Under the pieces are notes generated by a model that ran no database searches, was not told the origin of the DNA, and saw only the letters and a list, made by a program, of their open reading frames with translations. DNA of 64,000 nt from JACVRW01 sp963751105. GTDB lineage: Bacteria; Actinomycetota; Thermoleophilia; Solirubrobacterales; Thermoleophilaceae. The translations under genes were made by a program, and so were the position numbers. Numbering within the stretch: position 1 is the first letter of the stretch; every line of letters begins with the position of its first letter. The stretch covers positions 2,480,001 to 2,544,000 of the forward strand of contig CAVVTG010000002.1 in the NCBI GenBank assembly GCA_963751105.1, given 5' to 3'. Shown piece after piece: positions 19,578-28,283 of this stretch.

Positions 19578-21074
19578 AGCGGGATGTTCCCTCCGGCGTT
19601 CCCGTACTCGCGGCCGTGGGACAGCGCCGCCAGCGCGCCGGCCAGCCGGCGACGCGTGTCGGCCGGCTCGATCAGCTCGTCGATGTGGCCGCCGCTGGCC
19701 GCCACCGCGGCCGTCACGTGACCGTCCGCATAGTCGGCGGCCAGACGGTCGCGCTCGGCCTCGGGATCGTCGGCGGCCGCGATGTCGCGCTTGTTGACGA
19801 TGGTCACGGCCTGCTTGGGTCCCATGATTCCGATCTCCGCGTCGGGCCAGGCGAGCGCCAGGTCGGCGCCCAGGTCCTTGGAGTTCATTGTGATGAATGC
19901 GCCGCCGTAAGCCTTTCGGAGCACGACGGTGACCTTCGGCACAACGGCCTCGGCGAAGGCGTGCAGCAGCTTCGCCCCCTGACGGATCACCCCGAGACCC
20001 TCCTGCTTGGTCCCGGGCAGGTAGCCCGGGGTGTCCACCAGCACCACGAGCGGCAGCCCGTACGAGTTGCAGATGCGCACGAACTTCGCGCCCTTCTGGG
20101 ATGCGTCGGCATCGATCACGCCTCCCAGATACCACGGCTGGTTGGCGATCACACCCACCGGGCGGCCGTCGATCCGGCAGAAGCCGGTCACGATGTTGCG
20201 CGCCCAGCGCTCCGACATCTCGAGCATCGCGCCGTCGTCGACCACCGAGCGGATCACGTCGCGCACGTCGTAGACCTGGCGCTGGGACTCGGGCACGAAG
20301 GTCGACGGATCCACCGACGGCACCATGGCCGGGCCGCCGTGGGGCAGATCGTCGCCCGAGCTCTGGGGCAGATGGCCCAGGAGGTCGCGCGCGAGCCGCG
20401 TGGCGTCGAGATCGTCGCCGGCCACGAACTGGCAGACGCCGTTCTTCGAGTGCACGCGCGGGCCGCCGAGCTCGGTGGCGTCCACCTCCTCGCCCATGAC
20501 CTCCTTCACCACGCCCGGACCGGTGAGGAACATCGCCGACTGCTCGGTCATGATCACGAAATCGGTGAGGGCGGGCGAGTACGCGCCGCCGCCCGCCGAG
20601 ACGCCGGTGATGATCGAGATCTGCGGCACCTTGCCGGACAGGCGGACGCTCTCGCGGAAGATGCGGCCGTAGCCGCCCAGCGCGGCGATGCCGTCGTCCA
20701 TCCGGGCCCCGCCCGAGGCCACGAAGCCGATCACCGGAGCGCCCGCGCGCCCGGCCAGCTGCATCACGCGCACGATCGTGTCCGCGTGGGCCGCGCCGAG
20801 CGAGCCTCCCGCGAAGGTCTGATCCTGGGCGTAGCAGTACACGGGACGGCCGGCCACGGTTCCCGGCGGCGCCCACGACTCCGTCGCCCGGGCGCATCCG
20901 CTTGGACTCGCGCTGCGGGAGCACGGTCGAGCGGATCACGTGCAGGGAACCGGGGTCGCAGAGCGCCTCCAGGCGCTCGTGGGCGGTAAGGGTGCGCGGC
21001 TCTTCGATTGCGGCAGCGGCGTGGCGACCGTTCGTCGAGCGACGATCCATCGTCCTCTCAGCAAGGGCGCTCAT
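19574..21074 (-). CDS. Acyl-CoA carboxylase beta (carboxyltransferase) subunit, frame-broken
   Basis: Biotin-dependent carboxyltransferase of the acetyl/propionyl-CoA carboxylase (PccB/AccD) family, about 499 residues when joined. The first 70 residues (MSALAERTMDRRSTNG to GDGVVGAAG) and the rest (from RPVYCYAQDQTFAGGSLG) are in different frames. Removing one T from the pair at 20860-20861 restores the expected GxVxGRPVxxYAQDFT-like junction. Later motifs include ASGGARMDDG, ITGVSAGGGAYSPAL, DTPGYLPGTKQE and GGAF. It would make malonyl-CoA with a biotinylated alpha subunit encoded elsewhere. The start overlaps the fabF stop (ATGA). An error in the assembly is the simplest reading. Confidence 0.9.
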
Positions 21075-22273
21075 GAAGCCTCCAGGCACAGCACGGCGTT
21101 GTGGCCCCCGAATCCGAATGCGTTCGAGATACCGATTGCGCGCACCTCTCCGTTCTGGAGCGGGCGCGCCTCGTTGGGCACGTAGTCGAGATCGAGACCC
21201 TCGTCGGGCTCTTCGTAGTTCAGGGTCGGAGGAGCGATGCGGTCGCGCAGGGCCAGCAGCGTGGCGATGGCCTCCACCGCGCCCGCGGCTCCCAGCAGAT
21301 GCCCGATGGCCGACTTGGTCGAGCTCACCGGCAGGCCGGCGGCGATGTCCTCGCCGAGCGCGGTCTTGATCGCGTTGGTCTCCGAGCGGTCGTTGAGCGG
21401 CGTCGAGGTGCCGTGGGCGTTGACGTACACCAGGTCCTTGGCCTCGATATCCGCGTCCTTCAGAGCCAGCTCGATCGCCTTGGCCGCGCCGCGGCCGGTC
21501 GGGTCGGGAGCGGTCAGGTGATGCGCGTCCGAGGTGGAGGCGTATCCGCGCAGGTAGCCGAGGATGCGCGCGCCGCGCTCCTTGGCGGCTTCCTCCTCCT
21601 CGAGCACGAGCACCCCGGCGCCCTCGCCCATCACGAAGCCATCGCGGCGGCGGTCGAACGGGCGAGAAACGCCCGAGTCCGACAGCGCGTCCATGCGGCC
21701 GAACGCGGCCGTGGCCAGCGGCGTGATCGCCGCCTCGCTGCCGCCGGTCACGACGCGGTCGGCGTCGCCGTAGCGAATGAGCCGCTCGGACACGCCGATC
21801 GCGTGCGCCCCGGCCGCGCAGGCCGAGACGGTGCCGAAGGACTGACCGCGCAGATTGTGCTTCATGGCCACGACACCCGAGGCGGCGTTGGCCATCAGCA
21901 GCGGGATGGACAGGGGCGAGATCTTGTCCGCGCCCTGATCGCGCAGCACCACGTGCTGGCTCTCGAGCGTGCCGATCCCCCCGATCCCGGTCCCGATCAC
22001 ACAGGCGCTGCGGTCGGGATCGCCCGGCGGTCCGTCCTCCCAGCCCGCGTCCTCGAGCGCCTCCTTGGCGGCGGCGAGCGCGAACTGGGTGAAGCGGTCC
22101 GAGCGGCGCGCCTCCTTCACCGAGAGGTGCTCCTTGGGCTCGAACTCCGAAGCACGGCCGTAGCCGTCCTCGATCCCGGACACCCCGGCGCTCCAGCGCT
22201 CGTGCAGGGTGCGGGCGCCGACGCCCAGGGGCGTGACCGCGCCAACTCCGGTTATGACGACGGTCCGCGTCAT
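21071..22273 (-). CDS. fabF: 3-oxoacyl-ACP synthase II (KAS II)
   Basis: 400 residues, a thiolase-fold condensing enzyme that elongates acyl-ACP. Cys152 in TVSACAAGAHAIG is the acylated nucleophile; the two His lie in VNAHGTSTPLND and KSAIGHLLGAAG, and a conserved GFGGHNAVL ends the protein. It starts MTRTVVITGVGAVTPLG, fixing the N-terminus. The ATG overlaps the acpP stop (ATGA) and the stop overlaps the carboxylase start (ATGA). Confidence 0.96.
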   Translation of the reverse strand: MTRTVVITGVGAVTPLGVGARTLHERWSAGVSGIEDGYGRASEFEPKEHLSVKEARRSDRFTQFALAAAKEALEDAGWEDGPPGDPDRSACVIGTGIGGIGTLESQHVVLRDQGADKISPLSIPLLMANAASGVVAMKHNLRGQSFGTVSACAAGAHAIGVSERLIRYGDADRVVTGGSEAAITPLATAAFGRMDALSDSGVSRPFDRRRDGFVMGEGAGVLVLEEEEAAKERGARILGYLRGYASTSDAHHLTAPDPTGRGAAKAIELALKDADIEAKDLVYVNAHGTSTPLNDRSETNAIKTALGEDIAAGLPVSSTKSAIGHLLGAAGAVEAIATLLALRDRIAPPTLNYEEPDEGLDLDYVPNEARPLQNGEVRAIGISNAFGFGGHNAVLCLEAS

Positions 22274-22518
22274 CCGAGCTTCGACATCACCAGATCGACG
22301 GCCTGACGGACGGTCGTAACGCCTTCCATGTCCTCGCCCTTGAGCTGCACGCCGTAGTCGTCTTCGACGATCTGGGCGAGCTCGACGAGGTCGAGAGAGT
22401 CCACGTCCAGGGCCTCGAACTCGGCGTCGGGGCCGATCTGGTCCGGCTCGGCGCCGAACTCCTCGAGAGCCTTGAACACTCGGCTCTCGATCTCCTCACG
22501 TGTTGCTGTGGCTGCCAT
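22270..22518 (-). CDS. acpP: Acyl carrier protein
   Basis: 82 residues, acidic four-helix protein. DVDSLDLVELA contains the phosphopantetheine attachment site, Ser41. ATG 22518 has AAGGAG 4-5 bases upstream. In-frame codons upstream are in the fabG-acpP gap and are Arg-rich, so they are discarded. It sits between fabG (32-base gap) and fabF (4-base overlap). Confidence 0.96.
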   Translation of the reverse strand: MAATATREEIESRVFKALEEFGAEPDQIGPDAEFEALDVDSLDLVELAQIVEDDYGVQLKGEDMEGVTTVRQAVDLVMSKLG

Positions 22519-22550
22519 TGGTCTCCTTGTTCGTTCGTTTCCGAGACCGC

Positions 22551-23297
22551 CTAGGCGGTCAGTCCTCCGTCGACGGTGAGGCACACGCCGGTCACGTACG
22601 CGGCGCCGTCCGACGCCAGGAAGCGCACGCACTCGGCCACCTCATCCGGTGTGCCCGCCCGGCGGGCCGGCACGTGTTCGAGCAAGTTCTTTCCGATGCC
22701 CTCGGTCATGTCGGTCTCGATCAGGCCGGGGGCCACCGCGTTGACGGTCACACCGCGGCGCGCCACCTCGGCGGCCACGGTCTTGGTCATGGCAACGAGG
22801 CCCGCCTTGGAGGCCGCATAGTTGGCCTGGCCGGGGTTGGCGCGCACGCCGCCGACGATCGAGGCGATGTTGACCACGCGGCCGTAGCGGGCCTTGATCA
22901 TCGGGCGCAGCGCCCGGCGCGTGAGCCGGAAGGCGGCGTTGAGGTTGGTGTCAATCACCCTGGCCCAGTCGTCGTCGTCGATCTGGGGCGACAGGCCATC
23001 GGCGCGCACGCCGGCGTTGTTGACCAGCACGAGCACGGGCCCGTACGCCTCCTCGAGCGCCTCGAACAGCGCGTCGGCGGTGTCCGGATCGGCGATGTCG
23101 CCCTGTAGGGCCCTGGCGCGACCGCCCGCCTCGGTGATCTCGGCGACGACGGCGTTGGCCGCCTCGTCGTCCGTGCGGTAGTTGACGCCCACGGGCCAGC
23201 CCTCGGCCGCGAGTTGCTTGGCGATCGCCGCGCCGATGCCGCGCGAGCCGCCCGTGACGAGCGCGCTGCCTGCGGGGCGTCCATTCGAGGAGGTCAT
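22551..23297 (-). CDS. fabG: 3-oxoacyl-ACP reductase
   Basis: 248 residues, classical short-chain dehydrogenase. TGGSRGIG (15-22) binds NADPH; NNAG at 93-96; the catalytic Ser146, Tyr160 and Lys164 are in NIAS and YAASK; the C-terminus reads TGVCLTVDGGLTA as in FabG. It reduces 3-oxoacyl-ACP. The start overlaps the fabH stop (ATGA). Confidence 0.95.
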   Translation of the reverse strand: MTSSNGRPAGSALVTGGSRGIGAAIAKQLAAEGWPVGVNYRTDDEAANAVVAEITEAGGRARALQGDIADPDTADALFEALEEAYGPVLVLVNNAGVRADGLSPQIDDDDWARVIDTNLNAAFRLTRRALRPMIKARYGRVVNIASIVGGVRANPGQANYAASKAGLVAMTKTVAAEVARRGVTVNAVAPGLIETDMTEGIGKNLLEHVPARRAGTPDEVAECVRFLASDGAAYVTGVCLTVDGGLTA

Positions 23298-24275
23298 GGC
23301 GCCCACTCGATCACCCCCGCGCCCCAGGTGAAGCCGGCGCCGAAGGCCGCCATCAGAACGTTGTCGCCGGGCTCGAGCATTCCGCGCTCGCGCGCGTCGC
23401 ACAGGGCGATCGGAAGGGTGGCCGACGAGCTGTTGCCGTAGCGGTCGATGCAGTCGATCACGCGCGACTCGTCTATTTCGAGCTTCTCCGCCACCGCGCG
23501 CAGGATCCGGATGTTGGCCTGGTGGTAGACGAACAGGTCGATGTCGTCGAGCGACAGCCCCGCGAGGTCGATGGCCTCGAGCGTGGACTCGGACATACGC
23601 TGCACCGCCGCCTTGAAGGTGTCGTGGCCCTGCATGCGGATGATCTTCTCCTCGTGAGAGGCCCGGATCGAAGGGCCGCCCAGGCCGTCGCAGTGCAGGA
23701 CGATGTCGCCGATCTGGCCGCCGGCGCCGTTGGCCGGCGCGACCACGGCCGCGCCCGCGCCGTCGGCGAAGATCGCCGAGGTGCCGCGGTCGGAGCGGAT
23801 CGATGAAGCGGCTCAGCACGTCCGCGCCGATGACCAGCACGTGGTCGGCCCGTCCGCCCTCCACCTGCGAGGTGGCGAGCGAGAGCGCGGACAGGAAGCC
23901 GGTGCATGCGGCGCCCACGTCCATCGCTCCGGCGCGGTGGGCGCCCAGCTCGGTGGCCACGAGCGGGGCGGCGTTGGGCAGGATCTCGTCGGGCGAGACC
24001 GTCGCGAGCAGCACCAGGTCGAGGTCACCGGCGTCGATACCCGCGGACGCCAGGGCCTGCCGCCCGGCGGCGGTGGCCAGGGTGACCACGTTCTCGCCCT
24101 CGGATGCCCAGGGACGCTGCTGGACACCGGTGCGGTGGACGATCCACTGCTCGGTAACGCCGGCGCCCTCGGCGATGACGTCGTTGCCCACCAGCCGGTC
24201 GGGCACGACCATCTCGACCGACGCCATCGCGGCCGGCCGCAGGATGCGCTCGACGCGTCGTGGCCTGGTGGCCAC
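23294..24275 (-). CDS. fabH: 3-oxoacyl-ACP synthase III (KAS III), frame-broken
   Basis: Initiating condensing enzyme (acyl-CoA plus malonyl-ACP), about 326 residues when joined. The first frame has GAACTGFLSALS with the nucleophile Cys124; the second has His in VYHQANIRIL and Asn in DRYGNSSSATLP. The frames meet near 23797: dropping one G from the GG at 23797-23798 turns FIDPLRPRHL into FIDRSDRGTSAIFADGAGA, the expected conserved run. All catalytic residues survive, so an assembly error is likely. GTG 24275 is chosen (VATRPRRVERIL); ATG 24227 is the alternative. Confidence 0.88.
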
Positions 24276-24303
24276 GGTGCCGGCAGTACGGCTGAAGCGA
24301 GGC

Positions 24304-25176
24304 TCAGGCACCGGCGGTCTCCATGGCGAGCGGGGCCTCGGCCTCGACCCCGTCGAGGGACTTGCGCACGAGGTTCGTGAGCACACGGCCGGGCCCGGTC
24401 TCGACGTAGCGCTCGGCGCCGCGGCCCTCGAGCGCGCGCATGACCTCCAGCCAGCGCACCGGGCTCGTGATCGCCTCCACCAGTCGCAGGCGGACGTCGT
24501 CGAAGGGCTCGGCCGTGACGCAGGAGAACACCGGCACGTTGGGCTCGGACACCTCGGCCTCGTCGACCAGGGCGCGGAAGGGCTCCACGGCCGGCTCCAT
24601 GAGCGGGGAGTGGAAGGCGCCGGCCACGGGAAGGCGCTTGGCGCGGACCTTGCGCTCGGCCAGGGCGGCCTCGGCCTCGTCGAGTGCTGTGGTGGCGCCG
24701 GACAGCACCAGCTGATCGGGCGCGTTGTCGTTGGCCATCGAGAGCCCGGCGGCCTCGGCCACCTCGTGGATCGGGGCGCGGTCGCCCCGGGCGCGGACGG
24801 CGATCATCCCGCCGTCACCGGTCTGCTCCGCGGCCTCCTGCATCAGGCGCCCGCGGGCCGTGACCAGGCGCAGGCCGTCCTCGGGGGAGAGCGCCTCGGC
24901 GGCCACCAGGGCGCCGATCTCGCCGAGCGAGTGTCCCGCCATCAGGTCGGGCTCGATGCGGCCGCGCAGCTGCTCCCAGCCGGCCAGCGCCGCGCAGAAG
25001 ATGGCGGGCTGGGCCCAGCGGGTGCCGTCGCCGGCGCGCTCGAAGACGTCCGCGCCGGCTTCGTCCAGAACCTGCTCGAGCAGATCCGGCCGGTGGCGCT
25101 CGACGCTGTCGCGCATGTCGTCGGTCTGACTGCCCTGCCCGGGAAAGAGCAGCGCGGTGAGTGAAGCTTGAGCCAT
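24304..25176 (-). CDS. fabD: Malonyl-CoA:ACP transacylase
   Basis: 290 residues. It transfers malonyl from CoA to ACP. N-terminal FPGQGSQ, nucleophile Ser83 in GHSLGE, the Arg region RGRLMQEAA and the His in AGAFHSPLM are all present. ATG 25176 is preceded by GAGAAAGG; the upstream in-frame codons are dropped. It is the first gene of the fatty-acid operon and follows a G-rich hairpin that closes the upstream two-component operon. Confidence 0.95.
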   Translation of the reverse strand: MAQASLTALLFPGQGSQTDDMRDSVERHRPDLLEQVLDEAGADVFERAGDGTRWAQPAIFCAALAGWEQLRGRIEPDLMAGHSLGEIGALVAAEALSPEDGLRLVTARGRLMQEAAEQTGDGGMIAVRARGDRAPIHEVAEAAGLSMANDNAPDQLVLSGATTALDEAEAALAERKVRAKRLPVAGAFHSPLMEPAVEPFRALVDEAEVSEPNVPVFSCVTAEPFDDVRLRLVEAITSPVRWLEVMRALEGRGAERYVETGPGRVLTNLVRKSLDGVEAEAPLAMETAGA

Positions 25177-25227
25177 ACATAGAACCTTTCTCCGGCGGGC
25201 CCGCCCTGTTACCCGGCCCTGCAAGCT

Positions 25228-25245
25228 ACCCCCCGACCGGGGGGT
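25228..25245 (-). terminator. Hairpin after the two-component operon
   Basis: Arms ACCCCCCG and CGGGGGGT around a 2-base centre, 33-50 bases downstream of the response-regulator stop and 52 bases before fabD. No U-tract. Confidence 0.5.
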
Positions 25246-25277
25246 CGCCCCGGGTGAGCCGGGGGGTGAACCGCGGC

Positions 25278-25883
25278 TCAGGCGGTGAGGCCCAGGCGCT
25301 CGGCCCGCTGAACGGCCTCGGCCCGGTTGCGCACGCCGAGCTTGCGATACAGCGCGCTCGTGTGCTCCTTGACCGTGTGCGGCGACAGGAACAGCCGCTC
25401 GGCGATCTCCTTGTTGGTGGCCCCGCCGGCCATGTGCGAGAGAACCTCCCGCTCGCGCTCGGACAGCGGAGCGGAGGGCTGTTCGGCCCGCGGGGCGAAC
25501 ACGGTCATGCCCTTGCCCACCATCCGCACCGCCATGGCCACGTCGTGGGCCGACCAGTCCTTGGACACGAAGCCCGACGCGCCGGCGGCCTTCGCCGCCT
25601 GCGGCGAGATCCAGCCCGCGCCGGAGATCAGCAGCACGCGCGTGCGCGGAGACTCGCGCCGAATCGCCTCACAGAGCTCGGCGCCGGACTCCTCCCCCAG
25701 GAAGAGATCGACGAGGGCCACGTGCGGCTCGTAGCGGCGCGCCATCCCGAGCGCCTCCTCGACGCTCGTGGCGGTCAGGCAGCGCTCCACCCACGGCTGC
25801 TCGGTGAGCAGCAGCCGGAAACCCCAATGCACCACGTCGTGGTCGTCCACCACCAGCACGCGCAGGTTTCGCTCCGGGCTCAC
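25278..25883 (-). CDS. NarL/FixJ-family response regulator
   Basis: 201 residues. Receiver domain (about 7-120) with the acidic pair DDH at 13-15 and phospho-acceptor Asp59 in HVALVDLFLGEE. The LuxR-type helix-turn-helix (about 137-195) reads LSEREREVLSHMAGGATNKEIAERLFLSPHTVKEH with KLGVRNRAEA. It overlaps the histidine kinase gene by 4 bases (ATGA), forming a two-component system. It lies directly upstream of the fatty-acid operon on the same strand, so control of fabD is possible but not shown. Confidence 0.94.
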   Translation of the reverse strand: MSPERNLRVLVVDDHDVVHWGFRLLLTEQPWVERCLTATSVEEALGMARRYEPHVALVDLFLGEESGAELCEAIRRESPRTRVLLISGAGWISPQAAKAAGASGFVSKDWSAHDVAMAVRMVGKGMTVFAPRAEQPSAPLSEREREVLSHMAGGATNKEIAERLFLSPHTVKEHTSALYRKLGVRNRAEAVQRAERLGLTA

Positions 25884-27010
25884 TCGCCGTCCTCATCTTC
25901 GTTCAGCGGCACCACGAGCCGCACGCGCCACTCGGAGTCGTTCTCCGGGCCGAACTCCACCAGCGCGCCGCGCTCGAGCGCCTCCACCGCCGCCAGGCGC
26001 AGGCCCATGCCGGTGCCGCGGGAGCTGGGTTGACGCCCGTCGTTTCGGACCTCCAGCACGAACGTGCCGGCGCTGCGGCCCACGGACACCCGGACGCTCG
26101 CCGGCTCGGCGTGCTTGTCGGCGTTACGCAGTGCCTCGGCGAGCACCGACTGGGCCAGCGCCTCGACCTCGCCGGGCACCTCCACGCCCTCCGGCCAGTC
26201 GAGCTCGAGGGGCAGGTCCTTGTAGTGGCGCCCGAGCCGCGCCAGCTCGTCGCGCAGGGTGGCGCCGGTGTCCAGGGTGGGCGGCGCCAGGGGCCGGGCC
26301 AGGGCTTCGCGCAGGTCGACCAGCGCCGCCTGCATCTCCTCGGCGCAGCGCCTGCGCGCCTCGTCGGAGAGCCCGTGCTCCGACCCCAGCACGAGCGACA
26401 CCCCGAACAGCCTCTGCACGACGCGGTCGTGGATCTCGCGCGCCAGGTCGATGCGGGCCTGGAGCAACCGGGCGCGGCCCTGCTGATTGGTGGCGATCCG
26501 AACGCTCGCGGCCAGCGCGGCGGTCTTGCCGAGCGTCCAGAGCGAGTGGCGCTCGTCATCCGTCAGCTCGAAGCGGGCGCCACCGCGGTCGGCGAAGATC
26601 ACGCCCAGCCAGCGACCGGCGGCGGCCACCGGCGTGCAGGTGAGCGTCTCCACGCCGTCGAAGCGGGCGTAGCGCTCGGGGATCCAGCGCCCCAGCTCTC
26701 CTGTGACCTCCACCACGCGGTCCTCGGAGAGCGCCACCTGCGCGATGGGCGTCTCCTCGAGGGTTCCGTACACCTCGTTCAGGAGCCACTGCTCGATGCC
26801 GTGGCTGCCCACAGGCACCACGAGCTGGCGCACGTCGTCGTAGAGCAGCATCACCGCGCGCGTCATCGAGGTCATGCGACAGAGCGCCTCGCACAGCCGG
26901 TCGTAGAACGCGCCGCCCACCGGATCCGGTGAGCCGTCGACGGCGCCGAGCAGCTCGACGATCACTTCCAGGGCGTCGGTGCGTGGCGAAAGAGTGTGGC
27001 CCTCGGCCAT
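25880..27010 (-). CDS. GAF-domain sensor histidine kinase (HisKA_3 type)
   Basis: 376 residues, soluble. A GAF-like sensor domain covers about 12-172. The dimerization/phosphoacceptor helix has LAREIHDRVVQRLFGVSLVLG with His194, typical of NarX/DesK-type kinases paired with NarL regulators. The C-terminal ATPase has the N-box EALRNADKHA and a G-box GTGMGLRLAAVEAL. No transmembrane segment is seen, so the signal is probably cytoplasmic (redox, heme, small molecule). TAGCTT lies 10 bases before ATG 27010. Confidence 0.93.
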   Translation of the reverse strand: MAEGHTLSPRTDALEVIVELLGAVDGSPDPVGGAFYDRLCEALCRMTSMTRAVMLLYDDVRQLVVPVGSHGIEQWLLNEVYGTLEETPIAQVALSEDRVVEVTGELGRWIPERYARFDGVETLTCTPVAAAGRWLGVIFADRGGARFELTDDERHSLWTLGKTAALAASVRIATNQQGRARLLQARIDLAREIHDRVVQRLFGVSLVLGSEHGLSDEARRRCAEEMQAALVDLREALARPLAPPTLDTGATLRDELARLGRHYKDLPLELDWPEGVEVPGEVEALAQSVLAEALRNADKHAEPASVRVSVGRSAGTFVLEVRNDGRQPSSRGTGMGLRLAAVEALERGALVEFGPENDSEWRVRLVVPLNEDEDGE

Positions 27011-27040
27011 CCTTTGGATAAAGCTACTGGGCCGTGGCCG

Positions 27041-27268
27041 CTAGGCCGGCTGGAGCGACAAGCGCAGCGTCTGCTCGGACGTGAGCGAGATCTCGCGCGT
27101 GTACCCGCACGCGCGACAGCTGCACTGGGCGGCGCCCTCGAAGTCGTCGACTCGCAGCGACCATTCCACGTCGCCGGAGAGGCACGCGCGACAGGCCAGG
27201 GCCGCTGCCACGAGCGACGGGTCGTCGTCGCCCCGGAAATTCGCGAGCTCGAGGTTGCACTCCTCCAT
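27041..27268 (-). CDS. Small four-Cys (zinc-ribbon-like) protein
   Basis: 75 residues. Two CRAC motifs (ALACRACLSG near 25-31 and CSCRACGYTREI near 49-58) suggest a zinc knuckle, with an acidic/hydrophobic beta-rich segment between. No known family recognised. The ATG at 27268 is chosen because upstream codons are low-complexity and overlap folK. It follows folK on the same strand after a hairpin, and precedes the kinase gene by 30 bases. Role unknown. Confidence 0.65.
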   Translation of the reverse strand: MEECNLELANFRGDDDPSLVAAALACRACLSGDVEWSLRVDDFEGAAQCSCRACGYTREISLTSEQTLRLSLQPA

Positions 27269-27321
27269 GTGTCTACCGTTCCGCCGCCGGCACGCGGTCG
27301 GAACATCGCACGCCGCACAAA

Positions 27322-27336
27322 CCCCCGCTTGGGGGG
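27322..27336 (-). terminator. Hairpin just after folK
   Basis: C5/G5 stem with a 4-base loop, followed on the minus strand by TTTGTG. It starts right after the folK stop and probably ends the folP-folB-folK transcript. Confidence 0.6.
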
Positions 27337-27852
27337 TCAGAAGGGCCCGACACGGCGGACGGGCTGGTCGCTCACCGCCGCCAGCCGCGCGGCCAGTCGG
27401 GTGCCGTCGGGGAGCTCGAGCCCCGGCTCGAGCTCGAGCAGCGGCTCGAGCACGAAGCGACGGCTCGTGACCTCCGGGTGAGGCAGGGACAAGCGCTCGG
27501 ACCGGTACTCGAGCTCGCCCAGCAGCAGCACGTCCACGTCGATGGGACGCGGCCCGTGGCGAGGTCCGCCGGGCCGGCGACCCAGCTCGTGCTCCACCTT
27601 CTTGCAGGCGTCGAGCAGCTCCTCGGGGGCGAGCGACGTGCGCACGGCGAGGCACGCGTTGAGGAAGTCGGGCTGGTCGAGCAGCTCGCCCTGGGGCGCC
27701 GTCTCCCAGGCGGAGCTCGACGCGACCACCTCCACCCCGTGCGCCGAAAGCGCCTCGCGAGCGCGCCGCAGGTTCAGCTCCCGCTCGCCGACGTTCGAGC
27801 CGAGGCCGAGGTAGCCGGTGCGGGTCGAGCTCGGGCTCAGACCTCTTTCCAC
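27337..27852 (-). CDS. folK: 2-amino-4-hydroxy-6-hydroxymethyldihydropteridine pyrophosphokinase (HPPK)
   Basis: 171 residues. It transfers pyrophosphate to 6-hydroxymethyl-dihydropterin in folate synthesis. Motifs: GLGSNVGERELNLRRA at the N-terminus, SSAWETAP, QPDFLNACL and the signature GPRPIDVDVLLLG with the Mg-binding Asp pair, then LPHPEVTSRRFVLEPLLEL. The start at 27852 lies 16 bases inside folB. Confidence 0.95.
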   Translation of the reverse strand: MERGLSPSSTRTGYLGLGSNVGERELNLRRAREALSAHGVEVVASSSAWETAPQGELLDQPDFLNACLAVRTSLAPEELLDACKKVEHELGRRPGGPRHGPRPIDVDVLLLGELEYRSERLSLPHPEVTSRRFVLEPLLELEPGLELPDGTRLAARLAAVSDQPVRRVGPF

Positions 27853-28283
27853 ACCTCGACCGAAACTTCGTCCACGGGCAGCGGGATGGGTGGCTCGGGC
27901 TTGGCAGCCTTGACCCGGACGGACTCGGCGCCGAAACGGTCGATCAGCCGGTCGGCCACCGCGGAGCAGAGGCGCTCGAGCGTCTTGTACGAGCGCTCCT
28001 GCGCGGCCAGGGCCACCTGCTCACAGACCTCGCCGTAGTCGATCGTGTCCTCCACGCGGTCCGTGACCGTGGCGTCGCAGTCGTCGAGCTCGAAGGAGAT
28101 GTCGAACACCAGCCGCTGGCCCAGCTCGCGCTCGGCGTCGCTCACTCCGTGGCGGGTGTAGAGGGAGAGGCCGGTGATGTCGATCGAGACGGCCGGCGAG
28201 CTCGAGGCGCGCTCCTCGTCGCCGAGCCCGTCGTCGCCGAGGTCGTCGAACTCCTCGTCGTGCTCCCCCGGCTCCCAGGTCAC
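27837..28283 (-). CDS. folB: Dihydroneopterin aldolase with acidic N-terminal extension
   Basis: 148 residues, longer than the usual 120. The core from about residue 32 (VSIDITGLSLYTRHGVSDAERELGQ) contains the catalytic Glu region and VKAAKPEPPIP near the end. It cleaves dihydroneopterin to 6-hydroxymethyl-dihydropterin. The first 30 residues are strongly acidic (EHDEEFDDLGDDGLGDEE) and unlike family members; they may be genuine or reflect a start later in the gene. It overlaps folP by 4 bases (ATGA) and folK by 16. Confidence 0.93.
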   Translation of the reverse strand: MTWEPGEHDEEFDDLGDDGLGDEERASSSPAVSIDITGLSLYTRHGVSDAERELGQRLVFDISFELDDCDATVTDRVEDTIDYGEVCEQVALAAQERSYKTLERLCSAVADRLIDRFGAESVRVKAAKPEPPIPLPVDEVSVEVWKEV

